From positions 19,822,327 through 19,886,326 of the forward strand of contig CM065313.1 in assembly GCA_033032175.1 (NCBI GenBank): a DNA stretch of 64,000 nt. The letters are read 5' to 3'. Each line of letters opens with the position of its first letter. Within the stretch, counting starts at the first letter, position 1. Positions 9,846-22,240 of this stretch are shown here, piece by piece. A program made the position numbers and the translations under genes. This DNA is from Saturnia japonica. Taxonomy: Eukaryota > Arthropoda > Insecta > Lepidoptera > Saturniidae. The notes under the pieces were generated by a model. It did no database searches, had not been told where the DNA came from, and saw nothing but the letters and a program-made list of their open reading frames with translations.

Positions 9846-12800
9846 ATGCTAGGTGTTTCTACTGTAAGAAATTGGGGCATATTGCAGTAGCTTGTTTGAA
9901 AAAGCCCCATAAAATATATCAAACACAAGAAACACAAAGTAGGACATCAGAAAATATGACTGCACTGGTCGAAGAGATGATGGGAATGTATGTATGTCCT
10001 ACGGATAATTTGGTGAATCAATCTCCCTTCACTGTTGATGTATGGATTGATGGGGCCTCATTAACCATGGAAGTTGATTCGGGAGCATCAAGATCCATAA
10101 TATCGGAAGCCACATACAAAAGTTTGTGGGCCATTCCACCTCAATTAGTATCAAGTAACGTGAAACTGATGACTGTCACACGCCAAGAGATTACGGTATT
10201 AGGCATGGTGATGGTGAAACTGGTATTGGGAAATAAAGAAGCCCTATGTGAACTTTTGGTTGTATCAGGGAAAACACCTAACTTGTTGGGACGGAATTGG
10301 TTTAAACAACTGGATATATATATAGGACAATTATGTTGGACCAATGAAGAAATATCTCAGTTAATGCAGGAATTCCCAGAGTTATTTAAGCAAGATTTTG
10401 GAGAGTACAAAGGACCAGAAGTGTCACTACATTTACGTGCGGATGCGATACCAAAATTCTTGAAAGCAAGAATAGTTGCCTTCCCTCTGAAACAACAAGT
10501 GAGTGAGGAATTGCAGCATATGATAGATGAGGGAATATTGACTCCAGTCAAATACTCTAAATGGGCCACACCCTTAAGAATTGTTAAGAAAGATGATGGT
10601 TCACTGCGAATATGTGGAGATTATCGGGCAACAGTGAATACTGCAATATATGTTAATACATATCCTTTGCCAACATCAATGGAAGGATTTGCCAAGTTGA
10701 GTGATAGTAGAGTGTTCAGTAAGTTAGACCTCAAGCAGGCTTATATACAGCTGAAAGTTGATGAAAAAACTGCAGAATTGTTAATATTGAACACACCCCT
10801 AGGGCTCATGAAAATGAATAGGCTGGCTTTTGGAGTAAATGCGGCACCAGCAATTTTTCAACGGATTATGTCTACTGCGCTAGTGGATTTAGAGGGTGTA
10901 GCGTGCTTGTTAGATGATGTGGCTGTATGAGGCAAGAACATACAGGAGCATAATCAGCGACTGCTTAAGGTGTTGTCAATTTTACAAGATTTAGGTTTTC
11001 GGTTGAATATAAAAAAGTGTATTTATGCATCAGACAGTATAACTTTTTTGGGGCATATGATTGATGGTAATGGACTGTATCCTTCCCCAGAAAAAGTAAA
11101 GGAAATTATGGAGAAACCGGCACCAACAAATAAGGAAACTTTGCGTACATTTTTGGGCTTATATAACTTTTATGAGAAATTTTTGCCTCACAAATCTACA
11201 ATACTGGAACCCTTGTACCGATTGCTAGAATTTAAAAGGAAATGGGTGTGGAGTGAACGAGAGGAAGCTGCATTTATGAAGGCAAAAGTACTACTCTCTT
11301 CAGATCTCACTTTGGTGGGATATGATTTGGAAAGAGAACTTTTGATGATAAGTGACTCATCGGAATATGGTTTAGGAGTAATTATTGTACACATCATGGA
11401 TGATGGATCTGAACGGCTTCTCGTACATTACAGCCTCATGAAAGACGGTATGGTCAAATTGATAAGGAAGCACTTGGGTTGACTAAGGAACTAAAGGACT
11501 AAGGGTTAACTAAGTTTCATGAATTCTTGGCTGGACGACAATTTTCTATTATTACCGACCATAAGCCGCTTGTCGGGTTGTTCAATCCTATAAAACCTAT
11601 TCCTGATCAAATTTCACCTAGGATGTTGCAATGGTCATTAAAGTTAAGTTGTTACAACTATACTATTAAATATAGACCGGGAAAATCTATTGGTAATGCA
11701 GTTACTCTGAGCCGATGGACATTTCCAAATTCATCAGCTTTGATTGACAAACCCTTAAGAGAAACTTTATTGCTAGAGGAACAACCAGTAGGGTGGAATT
11801 TAGATGCAGGGCATATTGCAATGGAAACAAAGAAAGACAGAACCTTAAGTAAAGCCATGTTTTATATGCTTCATGGATGGCCTAACACTGCTCCAGATCC
11901 ATCTCTACAGCAGTTTTGGACTAGGCGAGAGGCTCTTTCACTTGATAAAGATTGTTTATTGTGATACAATAGAGTCATTATACCAAAGTCTCTACAAGGT
12001 GAGGTATTAAAATTATTACATGCCCCTCATGCGGGCATCGTCCAAACGAAAGCTTATGCTAGAGGCTTTGTGTGGTGGATTAATATGGATAACGACATAG
12101 AAAAAATACTGTCTCAGTATGAACAGTGCCAGTTAGTGAGGAATAATCCTCCTAAAGATCCACAGAGGTGGGTACAACCTGAGAAGCCTTGGAGCCGAGT
12201 GCATATTGATTTTGCTGGTCCGTTTGAAGGGAAGATGTTGTTATTGATAGATAGTTACAGTAAATGGGTTAAAGCAGAAATAGTGACATCTATGAGCAGT
12301 GTTATGGTTGTAACTATCTTGAGGAGGATTTTTAGTTCACAAGGTTTACCTGATGTTATTGTGTCTGATAATGGCAAAGCTTTTAGTTCTGAAGAATTTA
12401 ATTTATTTTTGAGAAACAACGGAATTAAGCATCTGTATTCACCACCATATCATCCTGCAACAAACGGACAGATAGAGAGGGCTGTCCAGACATTTAAAAA
12501 TAAACTTAGGAAGATATCGAATTCTGCAATGCCATGGAGTGAAAAACTGAGTAAGGCTCTTTACTACTTGAGGACAGTACCTAATAGCACGACTGTGAAG
12601 ACGCCAGCTGAAATGCTAAATGGTCGTAAGTTTAGAACTGCAGTCTCAATACTGCATCTAGCTTATATAACAAGTAAAAAGGACATGCAATCTGAAGAGG
12701 AAGTACAAAATCCACCTAGTAGAATTTTTCTGGTCAACCAACCTGTTTTGATGCGAATTTATGAACCTGGTCAGAAATGGCGGAGGGCCATTGTGGAGCT

Positions 12801-13050
12801 TAAAGAAGGCCCAAGTACATATAGAGTGAGGACGGAAGATGGGTTACTTCATCGTAGACATGCTGATCAGTTATTGTCAAGAGCTCAAGTAGATCCTGGA
12901 AATCAGCAAATATCAATAGCAGACCATTATGGGATCAACCTGATAATCTTTGTGATACAGAACCCCAGTCAACTACACCAGCTTCGGCTATTGACATACC
13001 AGATCCACAGCTTTGACCTGATATTATTGGCATCCCTAACATATAGTTGA
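9812..13050 (+). pseudogene. mag-like Ty3/gypsy pol, interrupted
   Basis: Domains in order: zinc knuckle (9845-9900), aspartic protease (EVDSGASRSI near 10070), reverse transcriptase (about 10520-10930) with the active site as LLDDVAV rather than the usual YLDD, RNase H with FLGLYNFYEKFLP and TDHKPL, an integrase zinc-binding region, and an integrase core with HIDFAGPF (12210), SDNGKAFSS (12365) and PPYHPATNGQIER (12440-12480). Breaks: TGA 10928-10930 right after the active site, a frame change near 11480-11525 in RNase H, and TGA 11962-11964. The final frame ends at 13050, 48 bp before the 3' LTR. The copy is near full length but inactive. Confidence 0.88.
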
Positions 13051-13098
13051 TTATGATTGTTTTATTTAAATTATATTTTGTATTTAGATAAGGAGGTA

Positions 13099-13179
13099 TG
13101 TTATGTATTATTGATGTCACTAATGTCATGTATGTAGGTAATTATAAATAAAGTTAGTTTTTGTTTGGAACTCAACTAT
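13099..13179 (+). repeat. 3' LTR of the mag-like element
   Basis: TGTTATGTATTATTGATGTC to CTCAACTAT, an 81-bp near-twin of 9131-9213. It is preceded by the purine tract AAGGAGGTA (13090-13098). Confidence 0.85.
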
Positions 13180-13284
13180 GGCGTATTTTTTATATAATAA
13201 TTTTACTAATATATTAATATTAAAAATCCTAACCTGACTGTGTTATATATTGAACTTAGACCGCCTAAATATTGACATTGTCAC

Positions 13285-13405
13285 TCCAAGAAAAGTTACA
13301 GCAAGTGATATAATATTCATTGTTTAGGTTCATACTGCATATGTCAAACAGAAAATAGTCTATGATCAAAAAGTCGCTGGTTGACTTTCGACCTTAAGGC
13401 GATCG
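13285..13405 (-). repeat. Right part of Rep-E
   Basis: The segment AACAGAAAATAGTCTATGATC followed by AAAAAGTCGC and CGACCTTAAGGCGATCGC matches the reverse complement of 43815-43930. Confidence 0.6.
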
Positions 13406-13449
13406 CTATATATCGATATATAAAAGTCTGTATTTGCATATTTTATATT

Positions 13450-13600
13450 ATGTAATATAGACTCCAAAACGCTGGATCGATTTTGATGAAATATTCAGAT
13501 AATCTTCATAAAAGTCCAGCGGGTGATCCTTTAAAGATTAGTAGGGATCTGATCAATGATTCCTATTTCCTATGGGCTCTAAAACTGCATGTGTGTAAAA
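13450..13600 (+). repeat. Rep-H copy
   Basis: GACTCCAAAACGCTGGATCG followed by TTCAGATAATCTTCAT and a gatc-rich tail recurs at 20305-20450 in the same orientation. This is a two-copy family in this window; I see no coding sequence. Confidence 0.6.
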
Positions 13601-14337
13601 AAATCGTAAATAACTTCTCTATACAATAAATTATGAACTTATAATTTCAACCATAGTCCATAATTACATGGCAAGAAAAATAAACAATTTTTAACTAATT
13701 TCGTGCTTTTTTAATCAGGTTGATTTTTTGTGAGCATTCTTAAATCATGTCAAATTGTCATATTTTTCATGTAAAATCAACAAAAAAATTGTTTTATTTA
13801 GGCCTCCCTAATCTATAATGTTGTTGGGAGTTTGTTTCAGTGGATTGTATATTTGTGGAGTTCGTTATTGCGTGTGTATGGGGTGGTAAATTATGATAAC
13901 TACGGTTCACAAATTAACGTTTATTACTTATGGCGATTATTTGGCTCGTTGGCCAATTAAAATTGTTTAATTATTTTATGCGGGTTAGTTCACCATATTA
14001 ACTTCCGGGTTTAATGAAGGAGAGATGTGGACTGTATTTTTTCGTTGTTAATTCTATCTGTATCGACATTAAAGCAAATAAGATGGAAGTGCTCAACCAC
14101 AAGGAAAGGAAGTGGTGGAATCAGTTGAGCTTCAGGATAGAAAACAGGCACACTTACTTGGCTGTTAGGTCACGCAGGCGGCAGATCAGTACGGCTTTCT
14201 TCTAGCTGTCCACGATTTTTTAAAGAATCTTTGCTATGGCGACAATTTTGGACTGTCAAAATTGTCATATTCATGTTTCATATTCGAGTCATCTTGCGTT
14301 TAAGTGAATCATATTTTCATTGAATTTGTTTAAAATA
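13601..14337. other. Gene-free interval, probable 5' part of the next transposon
   Basis: AT-rich with no coding signal. The stretch from about 13980 to 14280 is richer in GC and may belong to the transposase element that follows. I could not find a terminal inverted repeat. Confidence 0.35.
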
Positions 14338-16248
14338 ATGCCGAAAACAATCAAAAGCTCCATGAGGAAGCTTCTGTTTACTCTGATTGATAAACATAAG
14401 GACGTGGCTAGTAATTTAAACCAGAAATCTGCCGAAAAAACACGAAGACTGGATTCAAACGTGTCACTTTTAGGTTAATTATTTGTATTTGTATAAAAAC
14501 ATCTTGATAAGATTCGAATAATTCCAATAATCTCGCAGTTTTTGGAACTCATGAAATGACTGGTTTTGTGGTTATTTATTTTCAATACTCGAAAGTGGTG
14601 GAAATTGTGAAAGTACTGAAAACTCTTGCGGCGTTCATACTTTTTCAAGCATGAACTTTTTTTATTGAGCTTGGGGAAATATGTAATGTCATTAGAAAGA
14701 AAAACTCTTGTCAGAGACTTGTATGTTAATAATTTTGGGTAATATTATAATATATATGTAAAACAGATTTGCAATTTTGATATGGGGCTAAACGTACTTA
14801 CTCTCGAAGAAAATGAACGGTTGACTTGTGAACCACATTATTTAGAAAATATATCTTCATTAACAGGTACATATTCTTATCACCTCAGACATTAAATATT
14901 TGAATAGTAAATAAGAGTACTTTCTCTTTGTATTACATTAAGGTTTTTGATTTAATAGACTCTCTCGTTTTGTTTACTTGAAAGTTTTAGGTGGTGTTTA
15001 AAATTGAATTGTTGTCTTGTATTTGATATTTTCAGAAGTAAGTGTGAAGACACTAACAATAATAAAAAAGGAAGGTGTTGCAAATCAAGGACAGTGGAAT
15101 ACTCCAGGAAAAAAGAGACCACATTCAGCAACAGTGTCCAATTTAGACAATTTTGTTATTTCAGCTCTAAGAAACAAAATAAATGAATTTTATTGTGTGA
15201 AAAACCAAATCCCAACACTGATAAGCCTTCACAGTGAGCTGAAGGAAGCAATCGGATTTAACGGATGTTGTGAAACACATAGGAAAATATTACACAATAA
15301 TGGGTTTGTGTTCCAGAATAATAAGAATGAGCGGACTTTACTCATAGAAAAATATGATATTGCTGAATGGAGACACAGATACTTGATAACAGTACATGAT
15401 CCAAGACTAAATGGTAAGCAGATTATTTACCTTGATGAAACATACATACATCAGGATTATAAAGTAAAAAATCATGGCAAGAGCCTTCAACAAGTGGTGT
15501 CACTAGTAATATATCATTAGAAAAAAGGCATATCATTGTGCATGCAGGATCGGAGGAAGGGTTTGTACCAGATGCAATGTTGGAATTCAGTACAAAATCC
15601 AAATCAGCTGACTACCATGATGACATGAATTCTACCAACCAAATGAAATGGCTATAAGAAATGCTGATACCGAATCTAACTAAGCCTAGTGTACTTATTA
15701 TGAACAACGCAAATTATCATGTAAAACAAGTGGATAAACCGCCTATTATGTCTGATACTAAAGCTAATATCCGAATATGGCTTCAAGGGCATAATTTTCA
15801 TTTTAAAGCTTAATTAATGTGTATAGTGAAAGATAATAAAACTGCACCTGTGTATGAAGCAGAAGAACTTTTAAGAAAGAACAATCATGTGCACAATCAC
15901 GAAACTTTATTGCTGCCTCCGTACCATTGTGACCTCAATACGATTGACCTTGTATGGAGTCAGGTGAGGAGAAAAGTAGCAAGCAAAAATATAGGAATAC
16001 CAGGGTCTGAGATGCCAAATTAAAAAAAAGAATGTTTTCAGACTGTAACTGCCAATGACTGGAAAAAATACACTGACCATGTTTTAAATGTTAAAAATCA
16101 GTACAAATTAAGGGATGGTTTTGTTGAAAACGAATTTGAAAGATTTATAATAAATGTCGGGGACAATAGCAGCGAAGAAAGCGATGATGCTGATTCAATA
16201 TTGTCAGGTGTAGAGTACTTGGAATCGGATTTTGAGTATAACTTATAA
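14338..16248 (+). pseudogene. IS630/Tc1/mariner-superfamily transposase relic (DDE_3 type)
   Basis: An N-terminal piece (ATG at 14338, MPKTIKSSMRKLLF) is followed by a helix-turn-helix-like segment and then a long catalytic part from 15036. The first catalytic Asp is in YLDETYIH (15427-15450). The second motif reads IMNNANYH (about 15700), with Asn for the catalytic Asp. The third is LPPYHCDLNTIDLVW (about 15917-15961). The C-terminus has WKKYTDHV and an acidic tail ending TAA 16246-16248. A frame change at 15518-15540 and in-frame stops near 15655, 15812 and 16021 kill the frame. A possible intron at 14867-15035 joins SSLT to VSVKTL in frame. The enzyme would cut and paste its own element; this copy cannot. 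Confidence 0.72.
14867..15035 (+). other. Possible intron in the IS630-type transposase
   Basis: ACAG|GTACAT at 14867 and TATTTTCAG| ending at 15035 would join a frame from about 14767 to the frame continuing past 15036 (codon split 1+2). The joined text reads like a helix-turn-helix segment. The segment before it does not join exon 1 cleanly, so the model is tentative. Confidence 0.4.
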
Positions 16249-17130
16249 TTTAAATGTTGTCTTTTTTCTTATTAAGTGCCATTTGTTTCTATTCCAGTTT
16301 ACAAATAAACTTATAGTAAATGTTTTTTGGTTTAATTTAACCTTTACTATATTCGAGGCAAAATTTTGTAAATTATATATTATTTTCTGTTTAATATTTA
16401 ATAAGTATAAATCTATAATGATATTTTATGTACGAAACCAGAGACTAGAGTAAAACAAGACGAAACTGAAGAAAAAAAACATTAATATCCCTTAAAAATA
16501 TAGTATCAACTACGTTTATGGTGAGTTTATAACAGCTTCAGATTTTTTTTTAATTACCGCCGTTTTCTTGGGACAGATTTCGATGGCCAGAGTCCAGCGA
16601 CCGGTAACCAGCGTGTCGTATACACGACGGCATTAATTAAAGAACTGCTTAAGCGACTGTTAGCGGTGCCAGTTTAGCGGTGCCAGTTTAGCGGTGTACG
16701 CATTTAGGTAAAGGAGGGATGTAGGGAAATAGTGCATAGTTGTCGACACAGATTAAAAAAAATGTGAATGTAATATCTACCAACTTATAAAAGGTACAGA
16801 CAACTTAACACATGAAGCACCTATTGAATTCGAACACGAAGTAAATTTTTTTAGTGCTACCACGAAAACATCAGTGTAGCCACCGTATTCATGTAAGATT
16901 CTTACAAATTTATGTTGGTGAAATATTAATAAAAGCAATTTACCTGTTTATTGACAACGACATTTTTATAAACAACCTTTGGTCGCTCGCATTTCTTATG
17001 AAGGCAAAAGTTGGTTTTCGTAAATGCTACCACGTGAGGCACTGGAACAACTTGTGAGATACTCCGAAAAGTGCTGTAACAGTATATTTATATAGATGTC
17101 AATACGCCTTTTTTATATATTTTTACCGTT
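16249..17130. other. Gene-free interval with a short tandem repeat
   Basis: A 14-bp unit (TAGCGGTGCCAGTT) is repeated about 2.6 times at 16661-16699. The rest is AT-rich, with no coding signal or recognised element. Confidence 0.45.
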
Positions 17131-17362
17131 ATAGGTTTAGCGTTGTGGCGAAAATCTCACCTGATTTTAAGTGACGTTGTGGCATAAGATGGTAGCACGC
17201 TAAGTCTAGTGGAAGACTGGCTCTCAAGTGCAGCTGCCGAAATACACCTATTGGTGTTTGGCGACACATTTTCAACTTGAGGGTGGTAGCTAGCCAGGCG
17301 GGCATTATAAAATACTCTACCACCATACTATGGTTTAATCACGATGTTTTCCTTCAAAATCA
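17131..17362 (+). repeat. Rep-A copy 1
   Basis: Rep-A markers in order: GGTTTAGCG, TCACCTGATTTTAAGTGA, GGTAGCACGCTAAG, GCAGCTGCCG, AACTTGAGGGTGGTAGC, GGCGGGCATT, ACTCTACCACCAT, CACGATGTTTTCCTT. The family has at least seven copies here, in both orientations. Confidence 0.85.
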
Positions 17363-17369
17363 AAATAAG

Positions 17370-17480
17370 TTTTCTTCAATTTAGGACCTAAGTAGTCACT
17401 TATGAACGTCATAACAAACTAGGTTCGAAAAACATCTGCCATTGAGAAGAACCGGTAAGAAACTCGATCGGGTTTATCTA
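17370..17480 (+). repeat. Rep-B copy 1
   Basis: TTTAGGACCTAAGTAGTCAC, TATGAACGTC and ACCGGTAAGAAACTC mark a common lepidopteran repeat. A second copy is at 26505-26620 and a degraded third at about 34590-34680. Confidence 0.6.
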
Positions 17481-18535
17481 TTTTTTTGCCAACTGTACAA
17501 ATGTTATTGTAATAGGTACAATAATAATAATTTAGTAGATGCACAGAGAGAGAGTCACTTCCAGACTTCACTAACATTCACGCAATGATCCACCCTTTAA
17601 TAAACCTTTGAGAGTAAAACCTGCTTCAACGAAATTGACGCGATGTCCGTACACGCTACCAATGAACAATCAATACTATAATTATACCATTACGTCAAAT
17701 CGACGGCACTGTATATCAATATAATATAAAAGGAAATGTTATGATAACCCAAATACAATTCAAATTTCATACAATATACCATTCTAATACTTAATATTGA
17801 TACTTACGAATAACTTGATAGAGATGACATTTAAGTGAACTCTAACCTAAATCACACTGACAATCAATAATTCGATAATAATTAAAGAAAAAAGAAATAT
17901 TAATAACATGTACTCACACTTTTGGTGTCAAACAAACTTTAGTTTCTACACGAACAAGATATGAACACACAATAATAATTGTCATTCCATATAAACAAAG
18001 CGAAGTAACGTGCGCCATCTTCAAAGTTGTAATGAATTATGCTAAAATACTAATAAAACGCGGACTATTTACACAAAACGATAACGCCTCTGACAAGTAG
18101 ATAGAATTATAATTAAATAACTGAACGGATGGACTTTGTTATGTCAATAATACTTAATAACTTCAGCACAGAGCTGCCTATCCTGATTTTTGAAGTGATA
18201 CCTTCTTATGGGAGGGTAAGCCGCTTCGTAACGTAACGCGTTATGGCGCCACTCTGTCTGGCTTCCCTTCTCTACTCAGTGTTCTAATGTACATATTTAA
18301 GAATTGTAACTAATGATAAAATATATTTTATATTTAATAAAAGATGTTAATAATAAATAACCTTTTCTCACATTATCATATTAATATACATAAAGTTTAA
18401 GTAATAACCAAAGCTTTTCTCAAGTAACAAAATTTCAATATTAAATAGTCAACTTAGATTAGTTTAAGTTATCACTTCTGTCGAGCATCCCGAAACGCAC
18501 ACGTTTTTTTTTCCAGTAGCATAACGAACGAACCA
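17481..18535. other. Gene-free AT-rich interval
   Basis: Nothing coding is seen. A segment at about 18165-18270 (CGCTTCGTAACGTAACGCG and TATGGCGCCA) has the look of a dispersed repeat, but no second copy is in this window. Confidence 0.4.
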
Positions 18536-19639
18536 ATAATAAAATTGAAGTTTCTGTTTGTAATGTCAATATAACAGCTTTTTACTAAATGCATATGAAA
18601 GACCAATTTTTTTTTTGTCTGCCTTTATTTGTTCCGTATAATCTCCGAGACAGTTGGACCGGACCGATTTTGACAGGACTTTCCCTGGCTGTTAGTTATG
18701 ATATATAGAGTAACCTAAGCTATTTTAAATTAAAAAAAAAAGAGAAAGCAGTCACGCGGACTGCTAACAGAAGTGAAAACATAACACTATAAACAAACAG
18801 TTATTATTTTTGGATACCAAAATTAATCGATATATATTTTTTTCTTTTTTTCGTTTGTTTAATTTTTAGGTTACTTTGCTACAAAGACTCCGTTTATCGT
18901 TAGCACGTCACGTGACCGTGTCGATGATGACTTACATGAATTTACTCCCTATCCAAACCTCCTTAAAGAAGTTTTCATTTCAAAAACTGGTCATGGTAAT
19001 TTAATACGGTTGCTTAAATCGCATACGCTAAATAAGCTGTATGAGATATATCAAATTAATGTACTATGCAGATATTATATATCTATCTTCTGAGTATCAT
19101 CTTCTATAAGTATTTTTATTTTTAAGACTAGCTGTGCCCGCGGCCTCACTTACGTGGACTATAGGATGCCGTCGATCGGGCACACGCGCGAGTCTTGTTC
19201 CCCGCTCCCAGCTATTTGAAAGACAAAAATGCTTATTGTGGGTGTTCCTTTAAAGATAGACATATACTCTCGCCGACTTTTTTGTAGGTCTTTGTAATGT
19301 CTACAATGATGTACTACATTTATTTACTTTATCTCTTATGGTTTACTAACCGTAAGTCATTTAAGCGCCCGAATTGATTCACCATGACCAGTTTTTTTTA
19401 TTTGCGCAGTATCCTAATTCTTTTCCTAAATTACTCCTTATAACATCAGCTGTCTACCAGTGAAAGTCCCGTCAAAATCAGTCCAATCGTTTCAGAGATT
19501 TCTCGGAACAAATATACAGACAGACAGGCAAAAATTTTCAAAATTGCTTTTTTGTTTTAATTACCGTATATACTTGCGAATTCATTAAGTAAAAATCTGT
19601 TATTTTGACATTACAAACAGACACTTCATTTTTATTATT
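18536..19639. repeat. Inverted-repeat (foldback-like) element or two opposed copies
   Basis: Left end AATAATAAAATTGAAGT and CTGTTTGTAATGTCAATATA mirror right end TGACATTACAAACAGACACT and TCATTTTTATTATT. Further in, AAAAACTGGTCATGGTAA (18982) mirrors ACCATGACCAGTTTTTT (19381). The arms are imperfect and unequal. A Rep-G terminus ACTAGCTGTGCCCGCGG is inside at 19131. The phrase AACAGCTTTTTACTAAATGC near 18573 recurs, slightly changed, at the window's right edge (63977-63998). Confidence 0.6.
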
Positions 19640-20493
19640 TCTATAGATAACATATTTGTAGCACGCACACATACAAATGACTATTACTCTTATCACACAA
19701 ATGTCATTCATATGCCTATCTCGTCATTAGTTGGGTTTACTAATACTGCTTCATGGGGCCTGACCTTATGTACCTTTTGTGTAAACTCCAGTGCTACTGT
19801 ATCGCGCAAGCAGCTGGCTCGAACTACGTGCTGAAGATCTGGCCTTGTTTCTTCAAGCCTCGACGTCGTCAAGTCGTTTCCTGCTTATTATACGTATTAC
19901 GGTCACACAGAATATTATAATGTTGCTATCAACCCCAATAAATAGTCCGGGTCAATAGTAGTCAAAAGTGACTGTCACACTACTTATTATAACACGATTC
20001 TCCGATATATTTATGTATACCAATATTATAAAGACGCGAGATTTGATTTTTGTTTGTGTTGGATAGACTCAAAAACTACTGGACCGATTTAAAAAATTCT
20101 TTCACCAACATAAAGCTACAGTATCAGCGAGTAACATAGTCTATATTATAATTTGGAAAATTAATTTATTCCTCATAGAAATGTCGCTAGTTATACACAA
20201 AGTATAAAAAATTGCCTAAATATATGCTTTTAACGCGGGTGAAATATTGTATACAATTATTTTCTTCTTCTCTCTGTATACAAAAATCTATTTTCCTTAA
20301 ATACTTATGGACTCTAAAACGACTGGAGCGATTTTGATGAGATCTTCAGATAATCTTCACATTAGCCCAGCGAATGATTCTATAAATTTTAGTAGCGATC
20401 GAATCAGTATACTCTATGAACTCCAAAACGCCACTATAAAATTTTAATATCATAAAAATTTCTTTACGATTATATTTCTTTAAACTATGTAGC
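19640..20493. repeat. Repeats without genes (Rep-G and Rep-H copies)
   Basis: A Rep-G start (ACCAATATTATAAAGACGCG) is at 20018-20200. Rep-H (GACTCTAAAACGACTGGAGC then TTCAGATAATCTTCAC) is at 20305-20450. Nothing is recognised at 19640-20017. Confidence 0.55.
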
Positions 20494-20565
20494 TTAACCC
20501 ATTCAGTGCCAGTGACCCTTTGCCGCATTCACGGAGCCAACGACCCGCGTGGCGGGTTCTTTTTA
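20494..20565 (+). repeat. TTAA-flanked transposon-end-like sequence
   Basis: TTAA (20494-20497) is followed by CCCATTCAGTGCCAGTGACC and the palindrome-like GACCCGCGTGGCGGGTTC. TTAA plus CCC is what piggyBac-type ends look like. A related GTGACCCTCGTTGCGGGTTC lies at 25218-25237, also in plus orientation, so it is not an obvious opposite end. No piggyBac transposase is seen. Confidence 0.3.
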
Positions 20566-20739
20566 AAAATGTCTTTTTTTCGCAAATACATTAGGAAAAA
20601 ATTAGAAATTATATTATAGTCTACATTTTAATTAACAAAACTTCTTATTGTACATGTTGGTTTTCGGGTAAACTTACTTTTTTATTATTATTTTAATTTT
20701 TAACACAATATACATAAAAAATATATATCGTGTTTTTGG

Positions 20740-22240
20740 TTTACTAGGGCATATGGTGGAATCTGATACCATACGAGATACAGGGACCCGCCACATGACA
20801 GCGGACCAACTGCTGTAGTACGGGGAGAAAGGGGAGCCTGGTATCAGGGTTCGGGGGGTGGCCCTCTTTATGGACAACAACCACGAGAGGTTAGGCATAA
20901 GTTTCTGCCTTGTGGGATCTCGGAGCCGTATTATGATTTCACCCGGCCTAGCCAAGCTGATGAACGGAAGTACTTCTAGAACAGCGATGAGGCGTAAAGT
21001 TTACGACGCCCTACCGGTGACTGTGGGGTTGGGTACCACATGCAAGCTGGTGCGGACCAAGAATAAGGTCATAGCGCTGCTTGCGTGGGGTGCCAGGACG
21101 CTATACGTACAGGCATGTACATTGCTGTCCCGTATCGGAGAGGTAAGGTCGGTAGCGGAAACAACACCACGCTGGATTAGTTTTGATACGATGGTGTCGA
21201 GTATGAGAAGGGAGAGGTGGCAGACCTTTTGGGATACATTGCAGCCTCTAAACTCCATGAGGTTGTCGTGTACGAGGACAGGGATGCAAACCTCAGTTTT
21301 TTAGTACGTGACAAATCAACAAGGTACCTACCTTCACCGACCCCAAAGCCGAGCTAAGTGGAGCTGAGAGCCTGCAACTAAAAGTAGCAGCCGAGAAAGA
21401 AGCCGCAAAGGCACCAGCAGGCGGCAGTCCGAAGAGAGGACCATCATTGGTCATAACGACAATCCTAATTAACATAACTAACCGCCATTGACCGCCTTCG
21501 AAGGAGAGTTCGGATACCGATACCTGATCCACAGCCGAAAAGGACAAGAGCCGACATGGGTCAGGTGAAGGCACCCATCCAAATTTCTGTCGCGGGGCCA
21601 CTGGAGCACATGGAGAACGCAATCCTCGAGTTCAATTCTATCTTGGAGGACACGATAAAAGTCAACACGTTGACTTGTAAAAAGATCCTGGAAGATCATC
21701 ATCTGGGGAACGTGTTATCTATGGAAGCGAGACTCGAGGGAGCGGAAGCGGCCATATATAACAACGTTACTGCCCAGACAATCGCAGGGAAGATGTAGGG
21801 TGGCTACATGGCAGCTTTCTGTTCTACTAGTGCTTTCGTACTAAGGGAGGAAGACGAGTCGCAGGATCCCAATCCCACGTTCAGATTTGACACCCCTCTA
21901 AATGACCCCATCGTCGTGGTGGCCCGGTGCACGAAGATTATGCTGGATGACAAAATAATCGAGAAGGTGAAAACTGTATCGAGGTCTTATATCCTACAGC
22001 GGTAGAAAACACTGAGGCGATACCCACGGTCGAGTGGACAAATAGAGTCCCGGGCTGCAGGAAGACAACGTGGCTGGTGAAGAACTTTAATGTGGAGAGA
22101 GACGCAGTCGCGACCACTACAACCAAGGCGGCAAAAGACCTTCAGGATAAACTGGTGCAGACGCACGGCAGCAAAGCCGAGAAGAGAGCGCGTACTATGA
22201 TGGCCTGGGTACAGTACGTGAATGTCATTAGGATATAATA
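20740..22240 (+). pseudogene. Endogenous viral element 1: RNA-virus replicase fragment with start of SF1 helicase
   Basis: A GC-richer island of about 1.5 kb in AT-rich DNA reads as viral replicase in several frames: RDTGTRHMTADQLL and GVALFMDNNHERLGISFC (20775-20900), ASKLHEVVVYEDRDANLSF after a frame change (about 21240), GQVKAPIQISVAGPLEHMEN (21556), then VPGCRKTTWLVKNF (22047-22090). The last resembles motif I (Walker A) of superfamily 1 helicases of alphavirus-like plus-strand RNA viruses, with Arg where Gly is usual; TTTTKAAKDL follows. My nearest match is insect virga-like/nege-like viruses, by recognition only. Stops and frame changes throughout show a dead fossil. The reading stops near 22235 in AT-rich DNA, before the remaining helicase motifs. 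Confidence 0.68.

Noticed and set aside
14014..14205. 63-codon ORF before the IS630-type transposase
   Set aside because: No recognisable domain and no splice or promoter support.
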